Under the pieces are notes generated by a model, which made no database searches, had not been told where the DNA came from, and was given only the letters and a program-made list of their open reading frames with translations. Shown piece after piece: positions 29,074 through 39,181 of a stretch of 64,000 bases of DNA. Origin of the DNA: Ectothiorhodospiraceae bacterium BW-2 (lineage in GTDB: Bacteria > Pseudomonadota > Gammaproteobacteria > Thiohalomonadales > Thiohalomonadaceae); contig CP032507.1 in NCBI GenBank assembly GCA_008375315.1, positions 3,992,071 through 4,056,070 of the forward strand, written 5' to 3'. A program made the translations under genes and the position numbers. Each line of letters starts with the position of its first letter. The stretch's first letter is position 1.

Positions 29074-30099
29074 ATGCGTTATCTGATTCTATGTCTGCTA
29101 CCCTTTTCGCTCACCCTGTCAGCAGCGGTGCAGCAGTTTGGCCATACTCTACAGAGCTCAGAGTGGCATAGCAGCGGTGATCGCAACCGCTGTGAGTTTC
29201 GGCAGGATATTCCCGGCTTTGGCAGCGCTATCTTCGCCCGTGAAGCGGGAGAGGAGATTCAGCTAGTCTTTAATACCCACCGCCCTTTTGCTCCAGAACA
29301 TGCGTTAGAGCTCATCGCCCTCCCCCCCTCATGGAACCACCGCTATCTACCGCAACCGATCGAGACTATCGAGCCACAAGAGTTAAAAGAGGGGGCGTTG
29401 CAACTCGCCTCTCCTATCGCCCTAAAAGCGCTCAACGCCTTAGAGAGCGGGCTAAACCCCAGTCTGCGCCACCGTCCGGCCACCACCCATATCGATCTAG
29501 TCGAGGCGCGACTCTCGGCGATTAACCTCCAACCTGACTATAGCCACTTTCTCCTCTGCCTAGAGAACCTCTACCCCTATAAGTTCGAGTTTGTAGAGCT
29601 AAGTAAGATCTACTTCGCTAGCGGCAAGAGTAATCTGACTGCGGATGATAGGGCGCGACTCGATCAAATTATCACCTATGTTAAAGCCGATCCGAGCGTG
29701 CAAGCGATTGAGATTTTCGGCTATACCGATAGTCGCGGTTTTCGGCACAAAAACGCCCTCTTAGGAGAGGAGCGAGCTCAGGCGGTGCGCGACTATTTAG
29801 AGCAGCACGGCATCACCCACCTCACGGTCTATCAACACTCCTTTGGCGAGCGCAAGCCGTTCGCCTCTAACCAGAGTGCCACCGGTCGTTCACAGAACCG
29901 AGTCGTGGTGGCCAAGCTGTTAAAAGAGCTGCGCACCGAGCCGATTATCGAACAGCAGGAGCAGGGGGTACTCCCCGAATTTGAGATTATCAACCGCCCT
30001 AACGCTAGCCGTTTTGGCAGCGAAACCGACAGCAGCGGCGCAGAAGGGGGACTCGATAGCGACGGTAGCGGCGAAGAGTATAGCTACCCCCGATTTTAG
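29074..30099 (+). CDS. motY: MotY-like OmpA-family protein
   Basis: The start at 29074 gives a clean signal peptide (MRYLILCLLPFSLTLSAA). The N-terminal half (FGHTLQSSEWHSSGDRNRCEF, PGFGSAIF) matches the MotY stator-binding domain. The C-terminal half is an OmpA/MotB peptidoglycan-binding domain (YFASGKSNLTADDRARLDQI, GYTDSRGF, ERAQAVRDYL). MotY forms the T ring around the flagellar motor in Vibrio and Pseudomonas, anchoring stators. The last 30 residues are an acidic Ser/Gly/Asp tail not typical of the family. No flagellar genes are near, which is common for motY. A generic OmpA-family protein is the alternative. Confidence 0.8.
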   Translation: MRYLILCLLPFSLTLSAAVQQFGHTLQSSEWHSSGDRNRCEFRQDIPGFGSAIFAREAGEEIQLVFNTHRPFAPEHALELIALPPSWNHRYLPQPIETIEPQELKEGALQLASPIALKALNALESGLNPSLRHRPATTHIDLVEARLSAINLQPDYSHFLLCLENLYPYKFEFVELSKIYFASGKSNLTADDRARLDQIITYVKADPSVQAIEIFGYTDSRGFRHKNALLGEERAQAVRDYLEQHGITHLTVYQHSFGERKPFASNQSATGRSQNRVVVAKLLKELRTEPIIEQQEQGVLPEFEIINRPNASRFGSETDSSGAEGGLDSDGSGEEYSYPRF

Positions 30100-30116
30100 C
30101 TCTCCACCAATTAGGG

Positions 30117-30210
30117 TATAATCCCTCTCAGTCTATCACCACTCACCCACACTAGCCGGCGATAACCCAAAATCAAGCGGTGTGGGGGGGTGCCTTTTTT
30201 GTTTTTAGCG
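30117..30210 (+). promoter_or_regulatory. argG leader: -10 box and possible hairpin
   Basis: A perfect -10 hexamer TATAAT (30117-30122) lacks a good -35 partner. Downstream CCCACAC (30146-30152) can pair with GTGTGGG (30180-30186), followed within 10 bases by T-rich sequence (30194-30206), as in a weak attenuator. No arginine-repressor box was recognised. Confidence 0.3.
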
Positions 30211-30228
30211 GGAGCTTTGATTGTCACT

Positions 30229-31440
30229 ATGTCGAGTATCAAAAAAGTCGTACTTGCCTACTCTGGGGGTCTGGATACCTCTATTATTCTCAAATGGTTA
30301 AAAGATGCGTATCAGTGTGAAATTGTCACCTTTACCGCCGATATCGGCCAAGGCGAGGAGGTCGAACCGGCGCGGCGCAAAGCCGAAAAGGCGGGGATTG
30401 AGGAGATCTATATCGAAGATCTGCGCGAAGAGTTCGCCCGCGACTTCGTCTTTCCGATGTTTCGCGCCAATGCCATCTATGAGGGCGAATATCTGCTCGG
30501 CACCTCCATCGCCCGCCCGCTAATCGCCAAACGCCTCATTGAGATCGCCAATCAGACCGGTGCCGATGCTATCGCCCACGGTGCCACAGGCAAGGGCAAC
30601 GATCAGGTTCGATTTGAGTTAGGTGCCTATGCCCTTAATCCCGATATTAAAATTATCGCCCCTTGGCGAGAGTGGGATCTACTCTCAAGAGAGAGATTGA
30701 TGGCCTATGCCGCCACCCATGGTATTGAGGTCGATTTTCAACAACAGGGCAAAAAATCGCCCTACTCCATGGATGCCAATCTGCTCCATATCTCCTACGA
30801 GGGCGATCTCCTCGAAGATCCATGGCATGAGCCGGAGGAGTCGATGTGGCGCTGGTCGATCTCCCCCGAAGCGGCTCCCGATGAGCCGCTCACCCTAGAG
30901 TTGACCTATCAACAGGGCGATATTGTTGCTATTAACGGTGAGGCGATGTCGCCGGCCACTGTCATGGAATTTTTAAACCGACACGCCGGCGCTCACGGTA
31001 TCGGTCGAGCCGATATTGTCGAAAATCGCTATGTCGGCATGAAATCGCGCGGCTGTTATGAGACCCCAGCGGGCACCGTCATGCTCAAAGCCCACCGCGC
31101 TATCGAATCCCTAACGCTAGATCGCGAAGCGGCCCACCTAAAAGATGAGCTCATGCCTCGCTACGCGACACTTATCTATAACGGCTACTGGTGGAGCCCG
31201 GAGCGAGAGATGTTGCAACAGGCCATTGATGCGAGCCAAACCCATGTCAATGGCACCGTTAGGGTTAAACTCTATAAGGGCAATGTCATCATTAGCGGCC
31301 GAAGATCGGAACACGACTCGCTATTTAATGAGTCACTCTGCACCTTTGAGGAGGATGCCGGTGCCTATGATCACAAAGATGCCGCTGGATTTATCCGCCT
31401 TAACGCTCTGCGGCTGCGGGTAGGGGGGCAGCGCCGTTAA
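30229..31440 (+). CDS. argG: Argininosuccinate synthase
   Basis: The enzyme joins citrulline and aspartate with ATP in arginine synthesis. It has the PP-loop [34 protein letters not shown] and [16 protein letters not shown]. From the chosen ATG (30229) the product has 403 residues, the normal length; the frame extends upstream to a GTG at 30190 but the extra residues are unrelated to the family. GGGAG lies about 15 bases before the ATG, which is rather far. Confidence 0.95.
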   Translation: MSSIKKVVLAYSGGLDTSIILKWLKDAYQCEIVTFTADIGQGEEVEPARRKAEKAGIEEIYIEDLREEFARDFVFPMFRANAIYEGEYLLGTSIARPLIAKRLIEIANQTGADAIAHGATGKGNDQVRFELGAYALNPDIKIIAPWREWDLLSRERLMAYAATHGIEVDFQQQGKKSPYSMDANLLHISYEGDLLEDPWHEPEESMWRWSISPEAAPDEPLTLELTYQQGDIVAINGEAMSPATVMEFLNRHAGAHGIGRADIVENRYVGMKSRGCYETPAGTVMLKAHRAIESLTLDREAAHLKDELMPRYATLIYNGYWWSPEREMLQQAIDASQTHVNGTVRVKLYKGNVIISGRRSEHDSLFNESLCTFEEDAGAYDHKDAAGFIRLNALRLRVGGQRR

Positions 31441-31472
31441 CTCTCTCGGTAGCGATCAAAAGAGGTATTATC

Positions 31473-34418
31473 GTGACGCTCTCTGACCAACAGCGCTTTG
31501 TGGCTATCTTTATCCTCTTTATCGCCGCCGCCCACACCCTACCTCCCCTCTTCGGCTCCCTATCGCTCAACTATCTCCAACTTGTCGATAGCGCGACAGT
31601 GGCACAGATTATGGAGTCGAATCTCTTTCGGGGCGGAGTGCTGGCCATAGTGGTGTTCAATCTACTCTACTTCTACCAGCGCTTCGCCCACCCTCTCGGA
31701 GAGATTCTTCACACGCGACTCTCCCAGTCACAACAGCTCGAACGCCTCACCCGTCTGCGCCGTTTTTCGCTAGAGTTTTGGTTACTATTTATCCTCTCTA
31801 GCGCCCTACGCTCCTCGCTATTTATGGCCATTGGCGCCTCGCAGCAGGCCGAGCTCTTTTCGCTGGAGATATGCCTACAGATATCTACCATAGCCGTTAT
31901 CGTCACCATTACCCTCGGCCTACCGATCTTTCTGCTACTTAGCGATCACCTCGGCAAACTGGCCCCCCAAATTTACAAAATCACCACCGTTATCTCCATC
32001 CAAAATAAGGGTCTGCTGCTCGGGGCGCTCATGCCGCTGCTGCTCACTCTGATGCTGCTGCTCTACTACTACTCCCGTACCCAATTTTTTGAGCTAGAGA
32101 CGCTCGGGCTGATACTACTGTTAGGGCTACTAGCGCTGCTAGCCTCCTACACTTTTATTCGCAGCTTTCGCCTCTCCCTCTCCCCCCTCAAAGAGGTGAT
32201 TGAGCATAAGTCACGCTCCTTTGAGGTCTTAGCCCGACAGCTACAGCCCCGTTCACTCGACGAGCTAGGGGTATTGACCTGGGAGTATCGCCGGCTGATG
32301 CAGTTCCACCACCAAGCACAGCAGCAGATTGTCGCCTCTGAGCGGGAGCTGACCAAAATTCTCGACAGTATTAGTGAGTTCTTTTTTGTGTTAGATCATC
32401 AAGGGTGCGTGACACAGATCACCAGCGCTGTCGAAGCGACACTCGGCTACCGCCCTGCTGAGCTACGACAGCAGCCCTTTACCTCGCTGCTCATCCATCC
32501 TGATAACTACTCGAAGCTACTACAGACACTAGCGCAGAGCGCCGATCAATCCCACCATAACTACCAGTGCCAGATGCGCCGCCGCGATGGCTCTAGCGTC
32601 TATCTAGCGATGACCGCCCGCCTAATCGGCGATGAGCGGCCCGAGACTCTGCTCGAAGGCTCGGCCCGCGATATTACCAATTTGGTTAAAGCCCAAGAGG
32701 CGCTACAGGAGGAGCAGCAGAAGGCGCTTATCACCCTCAACGCTATTAATGATGGCGTCGTCTCGCTTCGCTGCGACGGTACCATTGAGTATGCTAACCA
32801 AATTGCGCAACACCTCTCCGGCTCCACCCAATCGCTGCTTGATCGCCCCTTTACCGATACTTTTCACATCATGCAGCAGCAGAGTGGCAAACTGCTCTGT
32901 TTTGAGACTATTTTGGCTCATATCTTCAAACATGAGCAGGAGGAGGAGATTCGCTGCACACTAACCCCAAAAGAGAGCGAGGCGCTCATTCTCGATATCT
33001 CGGTCGGCACCCTCTACGATAGTGAGGCCAATATCCGCAGCGTCGTGCTGGTGCTACACGATGTCACCAATACCGTCGCCCTAGCACAAGAGCTCAGTTT
33101 TCAGGCCGCCCATGATCAACTGACCGGTCTGAAAAATCGGCGTGAATTTGAACAGCGGCTCGAAAAGATCATTACCGATGCCCACCAACATCAACACCAC
33201 CATGCGCTACTCTATCTCGATTTAGATCAATTTAAAGTCGTCAACGATACCTGCGGCCACCAGGCCGGAGATGAGCTACTGAAACAGCTAACCTATCAAC
33301 TGCAACCGACGATTCGTACCAGTGACACCCTCGCTAGACTCGGTGGCGACGAGTTCGGGATTATTTTACACCAGTGCTCTATAGAGAAGGCGCTCACCCT
33401 TGGCGATAAGATCCGCCAGATGGTAAGCGACTTCCGCTTCCACTGGGATAACAAAACCTTCGAAATTGGTGCCAGCATCGGCTTAGTCTCGATCGATTCG
33501 ACCACCACCAATAGTCACGATTTAATGCGCTGTGCCGACTCCGCCTGCTATCAGGCCAAAGATTTAGGGCGTAACCGAGTCTATCTCTACCAAGAGGATG
33601 ACACCTCCCTACAGCAGAAGCATGGCGAGATGAGCTGGGTGCACCGCATTAGCGCTGCGCTATCCGACAATCGGTTTATCCTCTATGCCCAAGAGATCCG
33701 CTCCCTGCGCTGTCAAGATGAACCGCCCCACTACGAAATTTTAGTCCGCATGTGCGAAACAGATGGCTCTACCACCCCACCCATGGCCTTTATTCCCGCC
33801 GCTGAGCGCTATAACATGATGGTTCGTATCGATCAGTGGATTATTAACCAGACCTTAACACAGTTAAGCGAAGTACTCGATGAAGAGGGTCGAACGCCGA
33901 TTATCTGCTCCATCAACCTCTCCGGCCAGAGTTTAAGTGATGAGCAGCTACTCGACTATGTGACCGAAAAGCTGCAACACAGCGGCGTTCCGGCCAACAG
34001 CCTCTGCTTCGAGATCACCGAAACTTCAGCGATTACCCACCTAAGCAAGGCGATGGAGCTCTTTACCCATCTTAGAGAGATGGGGTGTAGCTTCTCGCTA
34101 GATGACTTTGGTAGCGGGCTAAGCTCCTTTGGCTACCTAAAGCAGCTCCCTATCGACTGCTTGAAGATCGATGGCAGTTTTATTCGCGATATTCTCGACG
34201 ATCCGATTGATCGCCAGATGGTGGACTCGATTAATAAAATCGGTCATATTATGAACCTACACACCATTGCCGAATTTGTCGAAAATGATGCCAGTATCTC
34301 ACTGCTAAAGGAGCTCGATATCGACTATGTGCAGGGCTATGGTGTCTCTAGGCCCGTCCCACTAGAGGAGGTACTAGCTCGCTACCGTCCCCCCTCCCCA
34401 ACCCAACCAACCCCATAA
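31473..34418 (+). CDS. Membrane PAS-PAS-GGDEF-EAL c-di-GMP enzyme
   Basis: A 981-residue protein with an N-terminal membrane region of about six segments (1-240) and a HAMP-like or linker helix (240-290). Two PAS domains follow (about 290-405 and 415-535). A GGDEF domain (545-700) carries an intact RLGGDEFG near 623, DLDQFKVVND and HQAGDELL. An EAL domain (715-965) has EIL in place of EAL near 755 but keeps SINLSG, FEITET, LDDFGSG, LKIDG and QGYG. Both cyclase and phosphodiesterase activities therefore look possible. The start is GTG, seven to eight bases after AGAGG. It follows argG by 32 bases and precedes an OsmC gene by 17. The input signal is unknown. Confidence 0.92.
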   Translation: MTLSDQQRFVAIFILFIAAAHTLPPLFGSLSLNYLQLVDSATVAQIMESNLFRGGVLAIVVFNLLYFYQRFAHPLGEILHTRLSQSQQLERLTRLRRFSLEFWLLFILSSALRSSLFMAIGASQQAELFSLEICLQISTIAVIVTITLGLPIFLLLSDHLGKLAPQIYKITTVISIQNKGLLLGALMPLLLTLMLLLYYYSRTQFFELETLGLILLLGLLALLASYTFIRSFRLSLSPLKEVIEHKSRSFEVLARQLQPRSLDELGVLTWEYRRLMQFHHQAQQQIVASERELTKILDSISEFFFVLDHQGCVTQITSAVEATLGYRPAELRQQPFTSLLIHPDNYSKLLQTLAQSADQSHHNYQCQMRRRDGSSVYLAMTARLIGDERPETLLEGSARDITNLVKAQEALQEEQQKALITLNAINDGVVSLRCDGTIEYANQIAQHLSGSTQSLLDRPFTDTFHIMQQQSGKLLCFETILAHIFKHEQEEEIRCTLTPKESEALILDISVGTLYDSEANIRSVVLVLHDVTNTVALAQELSFQAAHDQLTGLKNRREFEQRLEKIITDAHQHQHHHALLYLDLDQFKVVNDTCGHQAGDELLKQLTYQLQPTIRTSDTLARLGGDEFGIILHQCSIEKALTLGDKIRQMVSDFRFHWDNKTFEIGASIGLVSIDSTTTNSHDLMRCADSACYQAKDLGRNRVYLYQEDDTSLQQKHGEMSWVHRISAALSDNRFILYAQEIRSLRCQDEPPHYEILVRMCETDGSTTPPMAFIPAAERYNMMVRIDQWIINQTLTQLSEVLDEEGRTPIICSINLSGQSLSDEQLLDYVTEKLQHSGVPANSLCFEITETSAITHLSKAMELFTHLREMGCSFSLDDFGSGLSSFGYLKQLPIDCLKIDGSFIRDILDDPIDRQMVDSINKIGHIMNLHTIAEFVENDASISLLKELDIDYVQGYGVSRPVPLEEVLARYRPPSPTQPTP

Positions 34419-34435
34419 AGAGTAGAACTGAAACG

Positions 34436-34843
34436 ATGCAGGCAACGATTGAGTGGCAACAGAAGATGACCTTTCGGGCCAGTGATGAGCGAGGCCATTC
34501 GCTAATCCTCGACGCACCCGCTATGGTAGGCGGTGACGATAACGGCTTTCGCCCCAAACAGCTACTACTCGACGCCCTCGGTGGCTGTACCGCCATGGAT
34601 GTCATCTCCATCCTGACCAAAATGGGGCAGGTGCCGAAGCAGTTTCGGGTCGAAGTGAGTGCCCAGGAGGCGAGCGAACACCCCAAAGAGTTAAGCCACT
34701 TCCATCTACACTACATTGTCAGCGGTGAGGTGGCTGAAGAGAAGCTAAAACGGGCGATAGAGCTATCGCAACAGCGCTACTGCCCCGTGAGCGCCATGTT
34801 TGGCCGCTTTACCACCATTAGCTACGACATTAGTTACCAATAA
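34436..34843 (+). CDS. OsmC/YhfA family protein
   Basis: A 135-residue single-domain protein with the two reactive cysteines of the OsmC/Ohr fold: C51 in DALGGCTAMD and C116 in QRYCPVSAMFG. OsmC relatives reduce organic hydroperoxides as dimers; the YhfA-like branch has no settled role. It is placed between the c-di-GMP enzyme and guaA with short spacers, suggesting read-through. Confidence 0.88.
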   Translation: MQATIEWQQKMTFRASDERGHSLILDAPAMVGGDDNGFRPKQLLLDALGGCTAMDVISILTKMGQVPKQFRVEVSAQEASEHPKELSHFHLHYIVSGEVAEEKLKRAIELSQQRYCPVSAMFGRFTTISYDISYQ

Positions 34844-34864
34844 CCCTAGGAACCTCTCCCCCTC

Positions 34865-36442
34865 ATGGCCACCGATATTCACGCCCAACGACTCCTTATT
34901 CTCGACTTTGGCTCCCAATATACCCAACTGATCGCCCGCCGAGTACGCGAGGCGGGGGTCTATTGCGAACTCCACCCCTACGATATGGCACTAGAGGCGA
35001 TTAAAGAGTTTAACCCCAACGGCATTATCCTCTCCGGAGGGCCAGAGAGCACCACCGCAACCGCCGCACCACAAGTCGATCCGGCGCTGTTTACCATGGA
35101 TGTTCCCATCCTCGGTATCTGCTACGGTATGCAGACGATGGCAGCTCAACTCGGCGGGCGGGTTGAAAGCAGTGAGAAGCACGAATATGGCTACGCCCAA
35201 GTACGCGCCCACGGCCATACGGCACTATTAAAAGATATCGAAGACCATGTCAGTACCGAAGGGTACGGCCTACTTGATGTCTGGATGAGCCACGGTGACC
35301 GCGTCACCACCCTGCCTGAGGGGTTTATCGTCATGGCCTCGACCGATTCGGCCCCCATTGCCGCGATGGCCGATGAGAGCCGTCAATTTTATGCGCTACA
35401 GTTTCACCCAGAAGTGACCCACACCCCTCAGGGGCAGCGCATTATTGAGCGCTTTGTCCACCAGATCTGCCGCTGCAAACCGCTCTGGACGGCGGGGAAT
35501 ATTATCGAAGATGCCATTGCGACCCTGCGCCACCAAATCGGCACCGAAGAGGTTATTTTAGGACTATCGGGAGGGGTAGATAGCTCCGTCGTCGCCGCCC
35601 TGCTCCACCGCGCTATCGGCGCACAACTTAGCTGCGTCTTTGTCGATAACGGCCTACTGCGCTATCGCGAAGGGGATCAAGTGATGGCCACCTTTGCCGA
35701 CCATCTAGGGGTTAAAGTCATTCGCATCGATGCCGAAGAGCGCTTTTTAACCGCCCTCAAAGGGGAGAGCGATCCGGAAAGAAAACGCAAACTCATCGGC
35801 AACCTCTTTGTGACCATTTTTGAAGAGGAGGCGGCCAAACTAGCCAACGCTACCTGGCTAGCCCAAGGCACGATCTACCCCGATGTGATAGAGTCGGCCG
35901 GTGCCCAGAGCGGCAAAGCCCACCTCATTAAATCGCACCATAATGTCGGCGGCCTACCAGAGTGGATGAATCTAAAGCTGTGTGAGCCACTACGGGAGCT
36001 ATTTAAAGATGAGGTACGAAGAGTCGGCATCGAACTCGGACTCCCCTACGATATGGTCTATCGCCACCCCTTTCCCGGGCCGGGGCTTGGGGTTAGAATT
36101 TTAGGCGAGGTCAAAAAGGAGTATGCCGAGCTGCTCCGCCTTGCAGACCATATCTTCATCGAAGAGCTCCAGCGCCACCAGCTCTACCACAAGACCTCCC
36201 AAGCCTTTGCCGTCTTCCTCCCCATCAAATCGGTAGGGGTCACCGGCGATGGTCGTCGCTACCAATATGTCATCGCCCTTAGAGCAGTTGAGACGATTGA
36301 CTTTATGACCGCTCGCTGGGCTCAGCTACCGTATGAGTTTTTAGATCATGTCTGCCGTCGCATTGTCAACGAAATTGATGGCCTCTCCCGCGTGGTTTAC
36401 GATATTACCGGCAAGCCGCCGGGGACGATTGAGTGGGAGTAG
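34865..36442 (+). CDS. guaA: GMP synthase (glutamine-hydrolysing)
   Basis: The 525-residue enzyme has a class I glutaminase domain ([15 protein letters not shown] with the nucleophile Cys, QFHPEV), an ATP pyrophosphatase domain ([15 protein letters not shown]) and the C-terminal GMP synthetase dimerisation domain ending KPPGTIEWE. It converts XMP to GMP. guaB, its usual partner, is not adjacent. The stop is overlapped by the tadA start. Confidence 0.98.
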   Translation: MATDIHAQRLLILDFGSQYTQLIARRVREAGVYCELHPYDMALEAIKEFNPNGIILSGGPESTTATAAPQVDPALFTMDVPILGICYGMQTMAAQLGGRVESSEKHEYGYAQVRAHGHTALLKDIEDHVSTEGYGLLDVWMSHGDRVTTLPEGFIVMASTDSAPIAAMADESRQFYALQFHPEVTHTPQGQRIIERFVHQICRCKPLWTAGNIIEDAIATLRHQIGTEEVILGLSGGVDSSVVAALLHRAIGAQLSCVFVDNGLLRYREGDQVMATFADHLGVKVIRIDAEERFLTALKGESDPERKRKLIGNLFVTIFEEEAAKLANATWLAQGTIYPDVIESAGAQSGKAHLIKSHHNVGGLPEWMNLKLCEPLRELFKDEVRRVGIELGLPYDMVYRHPFPGPGLGVRILGEVKKEYAELLRLADHIFIEELQRHQLYHKTSQAFAVFLPIKSVGVTGDGRRYQYVIALRAVETIDFMTARWAQLPYEFLDHVCRRIVNEIDGLSRVVYDITGKPPGTIEWE

Positions 36443-36921
36443 CCATAAGAGCGCCACTGTCGCTCCCCTCCCCCGATCACTACTGGATGGGGCTCGCCCT
36501 ACAGCAGGCCCACCTTGCCGCCGCCGCCGATGAGGTACCTGTCGGCGCGCTACTGATTCAAGATAATAACCTACTTGCAGCGGGGTATAACCAGCCGATT
36601 CGTCGCTGTGATCCGACCGCTCATGCCGAAATCGTCGTACTGCGCCAAGCGGCAAAGCGAGTCGGTAACTACCGGCTGCCGGCCACCACCCTCTACACCA
36701 CCCTCGAACCGTGCCCGATGTGTGCCGGAGCGATTTTACACGCCCGCATCCGGCGGGTTGTCTTCGCGACCGCCGATCCTCGCAGTGGCTGCGGCGGCTC
36801 GCTCTACTCGCTGCTAGATGATCCCCGCTTTAACCATCGCTGCCAAGTCACCGCGCACATTTTGCAGCCCCAGAGCGCCCAATTATTGCGAGAATTCTTT
36901 CGCAAACGCAGAAAAAATTAA
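36433..36921 (+). CDS. tadA: tRNA adenosine(34) deaminase
   Basis: A zinc deaminase of up to 162 residues. HAEIVVLR supplies the catalytic Glu and first ligand and PCPMCAGA the two Cys ligands. TadA makes inosine at the wobble position of tRNA-Arg(ACG). The frame starts at GTG overlapping guaA by ten bases; this gives about nine residues more than the Escherichia coli protein before the HYWM helix, so the precise start is uncertain. guaA-tadA adjacency is common in gammaproteobacteria. Confidence 0.94.
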   Translation: MGVAIRAPLSLPSPDHYWMGLALQQAHLAAAADEVPVGALLIQDNNLLAAGYNQPIRRCDPTAHAEIVVLRQAAKRVGNYRLPATTLYTTLEPCPMCAGAILHARIRRVVFATADPRSGCGGSLYSLLDDPRFNHRCQVTAHILQPQSAQLLREFFRKRRKN

Positions 36922-37012
36922 TTTTTTTTGTAAAACTTTTTGCGCATCAGACAGGGAAAAATCGAATTTTGTAATCAAAGTCACAATTTTTTCATTCACT
37001 TAACGGAATTAA

Positions 37013-37039
37013 TTGGCACTCTCCAGTTTCGAGTGCTAA
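37013..37039. promoter_or_regulatory. CIRCE operator (HrcA site) upstream of rpoH
   Basis: TTGGCACTC, nine bases, GAGTGCTAA. This matches the CIRCE consensus TTAGCACTC-N9-GAGTGCTAA at 17 of 18 positions. CIRCE binds the repressor HrcA, usually before groESL or hrcA-dnaK. Here it lies 82 bases before the rpoH start codon and nothing else in the spacer could use it. Confidence 0.88.
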
Positions 37040-37051
37040 GATAATCACTGC

Positions 37052-37080
37052 TTGCATTTTATTCCTGACTACTTTACTAT
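37052..37080 (+). promoter_or_regulatory. Possible promoter of rpoH
   Basis: TTGCAT (37052-37057) and TACTAT (37075-37080) are 17 bases apart, a moderate sigma70 match, with the transcript starting about 35 bases before ATG. In this arrangement CIRCE would be just upstream of the -35; a promoter further upstream would place CIRCE in the usual downstream position. Confidence 0.35.
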
Positions 37081-37120
37081 GGTATTTAGTTTAAGATGAT
37101 GACTAAAAGGGAGAGACGAG

Positions 37121-37981
37121 ATGAGACAGTTAGAGTTAGCAGTAGGTTCACCTATCGGCAGTATCGATTCCTATACCCACGCCATTAACCAAATTCCGAT
37201 GTTAACGGTAGAGGAGGAGCGAGAGCTAGCCATCCGTCTGCAAGAGAGTGAAGATATTGAGGCGGCTCGCAAGTTGGTGATGTCCCATCTGCGCTTTGTC
37301 GTCCATATTGCTCGCGGCTATAGTGGATATGGGCTCGCGCACGCCGATCTGATTCAAGAGGGGAATGTGGGCTTAATGAAGGCGGTCAAACGCTTCGATC
37401 CTAGCCACAATGTTCGCCTAGTATCGTTTGCCGTCCACTGGATTCGCGCCGAAATTCATGAGTTTATCCTCAAAAACTGGCGCGTGGTTAAAGTGGCGAC
37501 CACAAAGGCGCAACGCAAGCTATTTTTCAATCTGCGTAGCTCCAAAACTCGCCTCGGCTGGTTCTCGCCCGATGAGGTGGAGATGGTCGCTAACGAGCTA
37601 GGGGTAACGCAAAAAGATGTGCTGGAGATGGAGTCTCGTTTAAGCGGCAAAGATATCGGTTTTGATGGCGAAGCGGATGATGATGATGACGATAGCGCCA
37701 TCATCGCCCCCTCTAGCTACCTGCAAGATAGCCGCTACGAACCGGCGGCTCAAATTGAGCAGGAGAACTGGACTGAGCACAACAACAGTCGGCTCTATAG
37801 CGCGATAGAGAATCTTGACGCCCGCAGCCAAGATATCCTCTCCTCGCGCTGGCTGGCCGAAAAGAAGAGCACCTTACAGGAGTTGGCCGATAAGTATGGC
37901 GTCTCTGCCGAGCGTATTCGCCAGTTAGAGAAGAACGCCCTGACCAAACTACAAGGGATGTTAGCCCCCTCGCCGGCCTGA
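37121..37981 (+). CDS. rpoH: Heat-shock sigma factor RpoH
   Basis: The 286-residue sigma factor has region 1.2/2 ([47 protein letters not shown], shown by its parts), the RpoH box QRKLFFNLR and region 4 with the recognition helix [25 protein letters not shown] run of six Asp (about residues 188-193) lies in the flexible segment between domains. It is preceded by GGGAGAG and a long AT-rich leader with a CIRCE site. Its 3' end overlaps the convergent methyltransferase-like gene by 21 bases. Confidence 0.97.
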   Translation: MRQLELAVGSPIGSIDSYTHAINQIPMLTVEEERELAIRLQESEDIEAARKLVMSHLRFVVHIARGYSGYGLAHADLIQEGNVGLMKAVKRFDPSHNVRLVSFAVHWIRAEIHEFILKNWRVVKVATTKAQRKLFFNLRSSKTRLGWFSPDEVEMVANELGVTQKDVLEMESRLSGKDIGFDGEADDDDDDSAIIAPSSYLQDSRYEPAAQIEQENWTEHNNSRLYSAIENLDARSQDILSSRWLAEKKSTLQELADKYGVSAERIRQLEKNALTKLQGMLAPSPA

Positions 37982-38626
37982 GTCGGCCTCAACAAGTAGC
38001 GCCGCTGCCTCTGCCGTGGAGAGCGTTCTCCCCGGTAGAGGGATAAGTGCCGCCACCCGTTCACGATAGCGGCGATAGCGCTCCCCGTGGGCAGCCATTA
38101 GCTTCCGCTCCTCCAGTCGATATCCTACCAGCAGATAGAGTGTCACCACTACCGTAGCCGTTAGCTGGATCTGATCCATCGGTCGGCACCAGAGCATCAC
38201 CAATAGTAGCGAATACCAAGGGTGGCGCACGAAGCGGTGCAGTGTCGAAATCGAAAATGGCTCCGGCTCAAATAGCCCCCTCTCCCCCTCTCGTAGCTGC
38301 CGTACCCCAGAGAAGTAACCCATATCGTAACAGCGACCCGAGTAGAGCAGCAGTGCCACCGCCCCCCCCAACAGCAGATACCCTAAATAGTGCCACGGTT
38401 CAGGCCACTGATAGACAACCTCCCCTCGCCACTGCCACAGCATCCATACCACCGGCAGCAGTAGTAGCAGCGCCAGCAAATTAAAGCCAAACCGATAGGC
38501 GTGAAACCACGGCGCAAAGCGTCTAGCCACCCACTGTTTACACGCTAACGAGGCTAACAGAGAGTGAAGTAGGCCATAGAGCAGTAGATATCCGGTCAAA
38601 AGTAACGCTTCAACTCCCATCCTCAA
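37961..38626 (-). CDS. NnrU / isoprenylcysteine-methyltransferase-like membrane protein
   Basis: A 221-residue integral membrane protein with about five to six hydrophobic segments and the signature [16 protein letters not shown] ... [21 protein letters not shown]. This is typical of the NnrU/ICMT-like (PEMT-fold) families, which methylate lipids or small thiols using S-adenosylmethionine. The substrate cannot be told from sequence. It is convergent with rpoH, sharing 21 bases, and starts the leftward side of a gene group including a retropepsin and an adaptor. Confidence 0.75.
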   Translation of the reverse strand: MRMGVEALLLTGYLLLYGLLHSLLASLACKQWVARRFAPWFHAYRFGFNLLALLLLLPVVWMLWQWRGEVVYQWPEPWHYLGYLLLGGAVALLLYSGRCYDMGYFSGVRQLREGERGLFEPEPFSISTLHRFVRHPWYSLLLVMLWCRPMDQIQLTATVVVTLYLLVGYRLEERKLMAAHGERYRRYRERVAALIPLPGRTLSTAEAAALLVEADSGRRGG

Positions 38627-38650
38627 ACCTACCTCTCTCTAGTTCGCTGT

Positions 38651-39181
38651 TTAGTGCGCCATCGGTCGCAAAATTAACTCATTCCCCCGCTGGGTAAACT
38701 CCAGATAGCGCAGATAGCTCATCCCTAAAAGCACCGATTGCTCGCCACTCATCGCCGGATTGATACTCGCACGAACATCTGTCACCCGTAGTGGCCCGAT
38801 CTCGACGCTATCGAGTTGGGTCTGCCAAGCAGTTATCGGGCCGTTAGCGGTCTGATAGACTCGTCTCGCCCCCTTTGAGAGCCCGATTCGCTCGGCGACT
38901 GCTAACGGTATCGAGACATCGCTCGCCCCAGTATCGAGCATCATCTCGACCGGATAGCCGTTGATTGAACCGCTAACAACATAGTGGCCAAAGCGGTTTC
39001 GTTGCAATATGACCGCCTCAGTCTCATCTGAGCTCAACGCCACCTGTCGATTAGGATTATGCTGTCGCTGTATCAGATCATTAAATAGCAGCGTTAACAG
39101 CCCTAGCAGGAGCAAAAACGCCGCCACCAGCATAGCGGTACCGATAGGTCGGGTCTCATTACTCAATCGCACCCTCCTCAT
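38651..39181 (-). CDS. Membrane-anchored retropepsin-like aspartic protease
   Basis: 176 residues: one N-terminal membrane segment (about 17-35), then a single retropepsin-like domain with the catalytic motif MLDTGASDVSIP and ending GMSYLRYLEF. This matches the clan AA TIGR02281 family. Such proteins act as dimers, probably in the periplasm. The start overlaps the 3' end of the adaptor gene by 23 bases, implying coupling. Substrate unknown. Confidence 0.85.
   Translation of the reverse strand: MRRVRLSNETRPIGTAMLVAAFLLLLGLLTLLFNDLIQRQHNPNRQVALSSDETEAVILQRNRFGHYVVSGSINGYPVEMMLDTGASDVSIPLAVAERIGLSKGARRVYQTANGPITAWQTQLDSVEIGPLRVTDVRASINPAMSGEQSVLLGMSYLRYLEFTQRGNELILRPMAH

Noticed and set aside
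33735-33743. EAL changed to EIL as a sign of an inactive phosphodiesterase
   Set aside because: The catalytic Glu and the other metal and substrate residues are kept, and hydrophobic substitutions at the second position occur in active enzymes.
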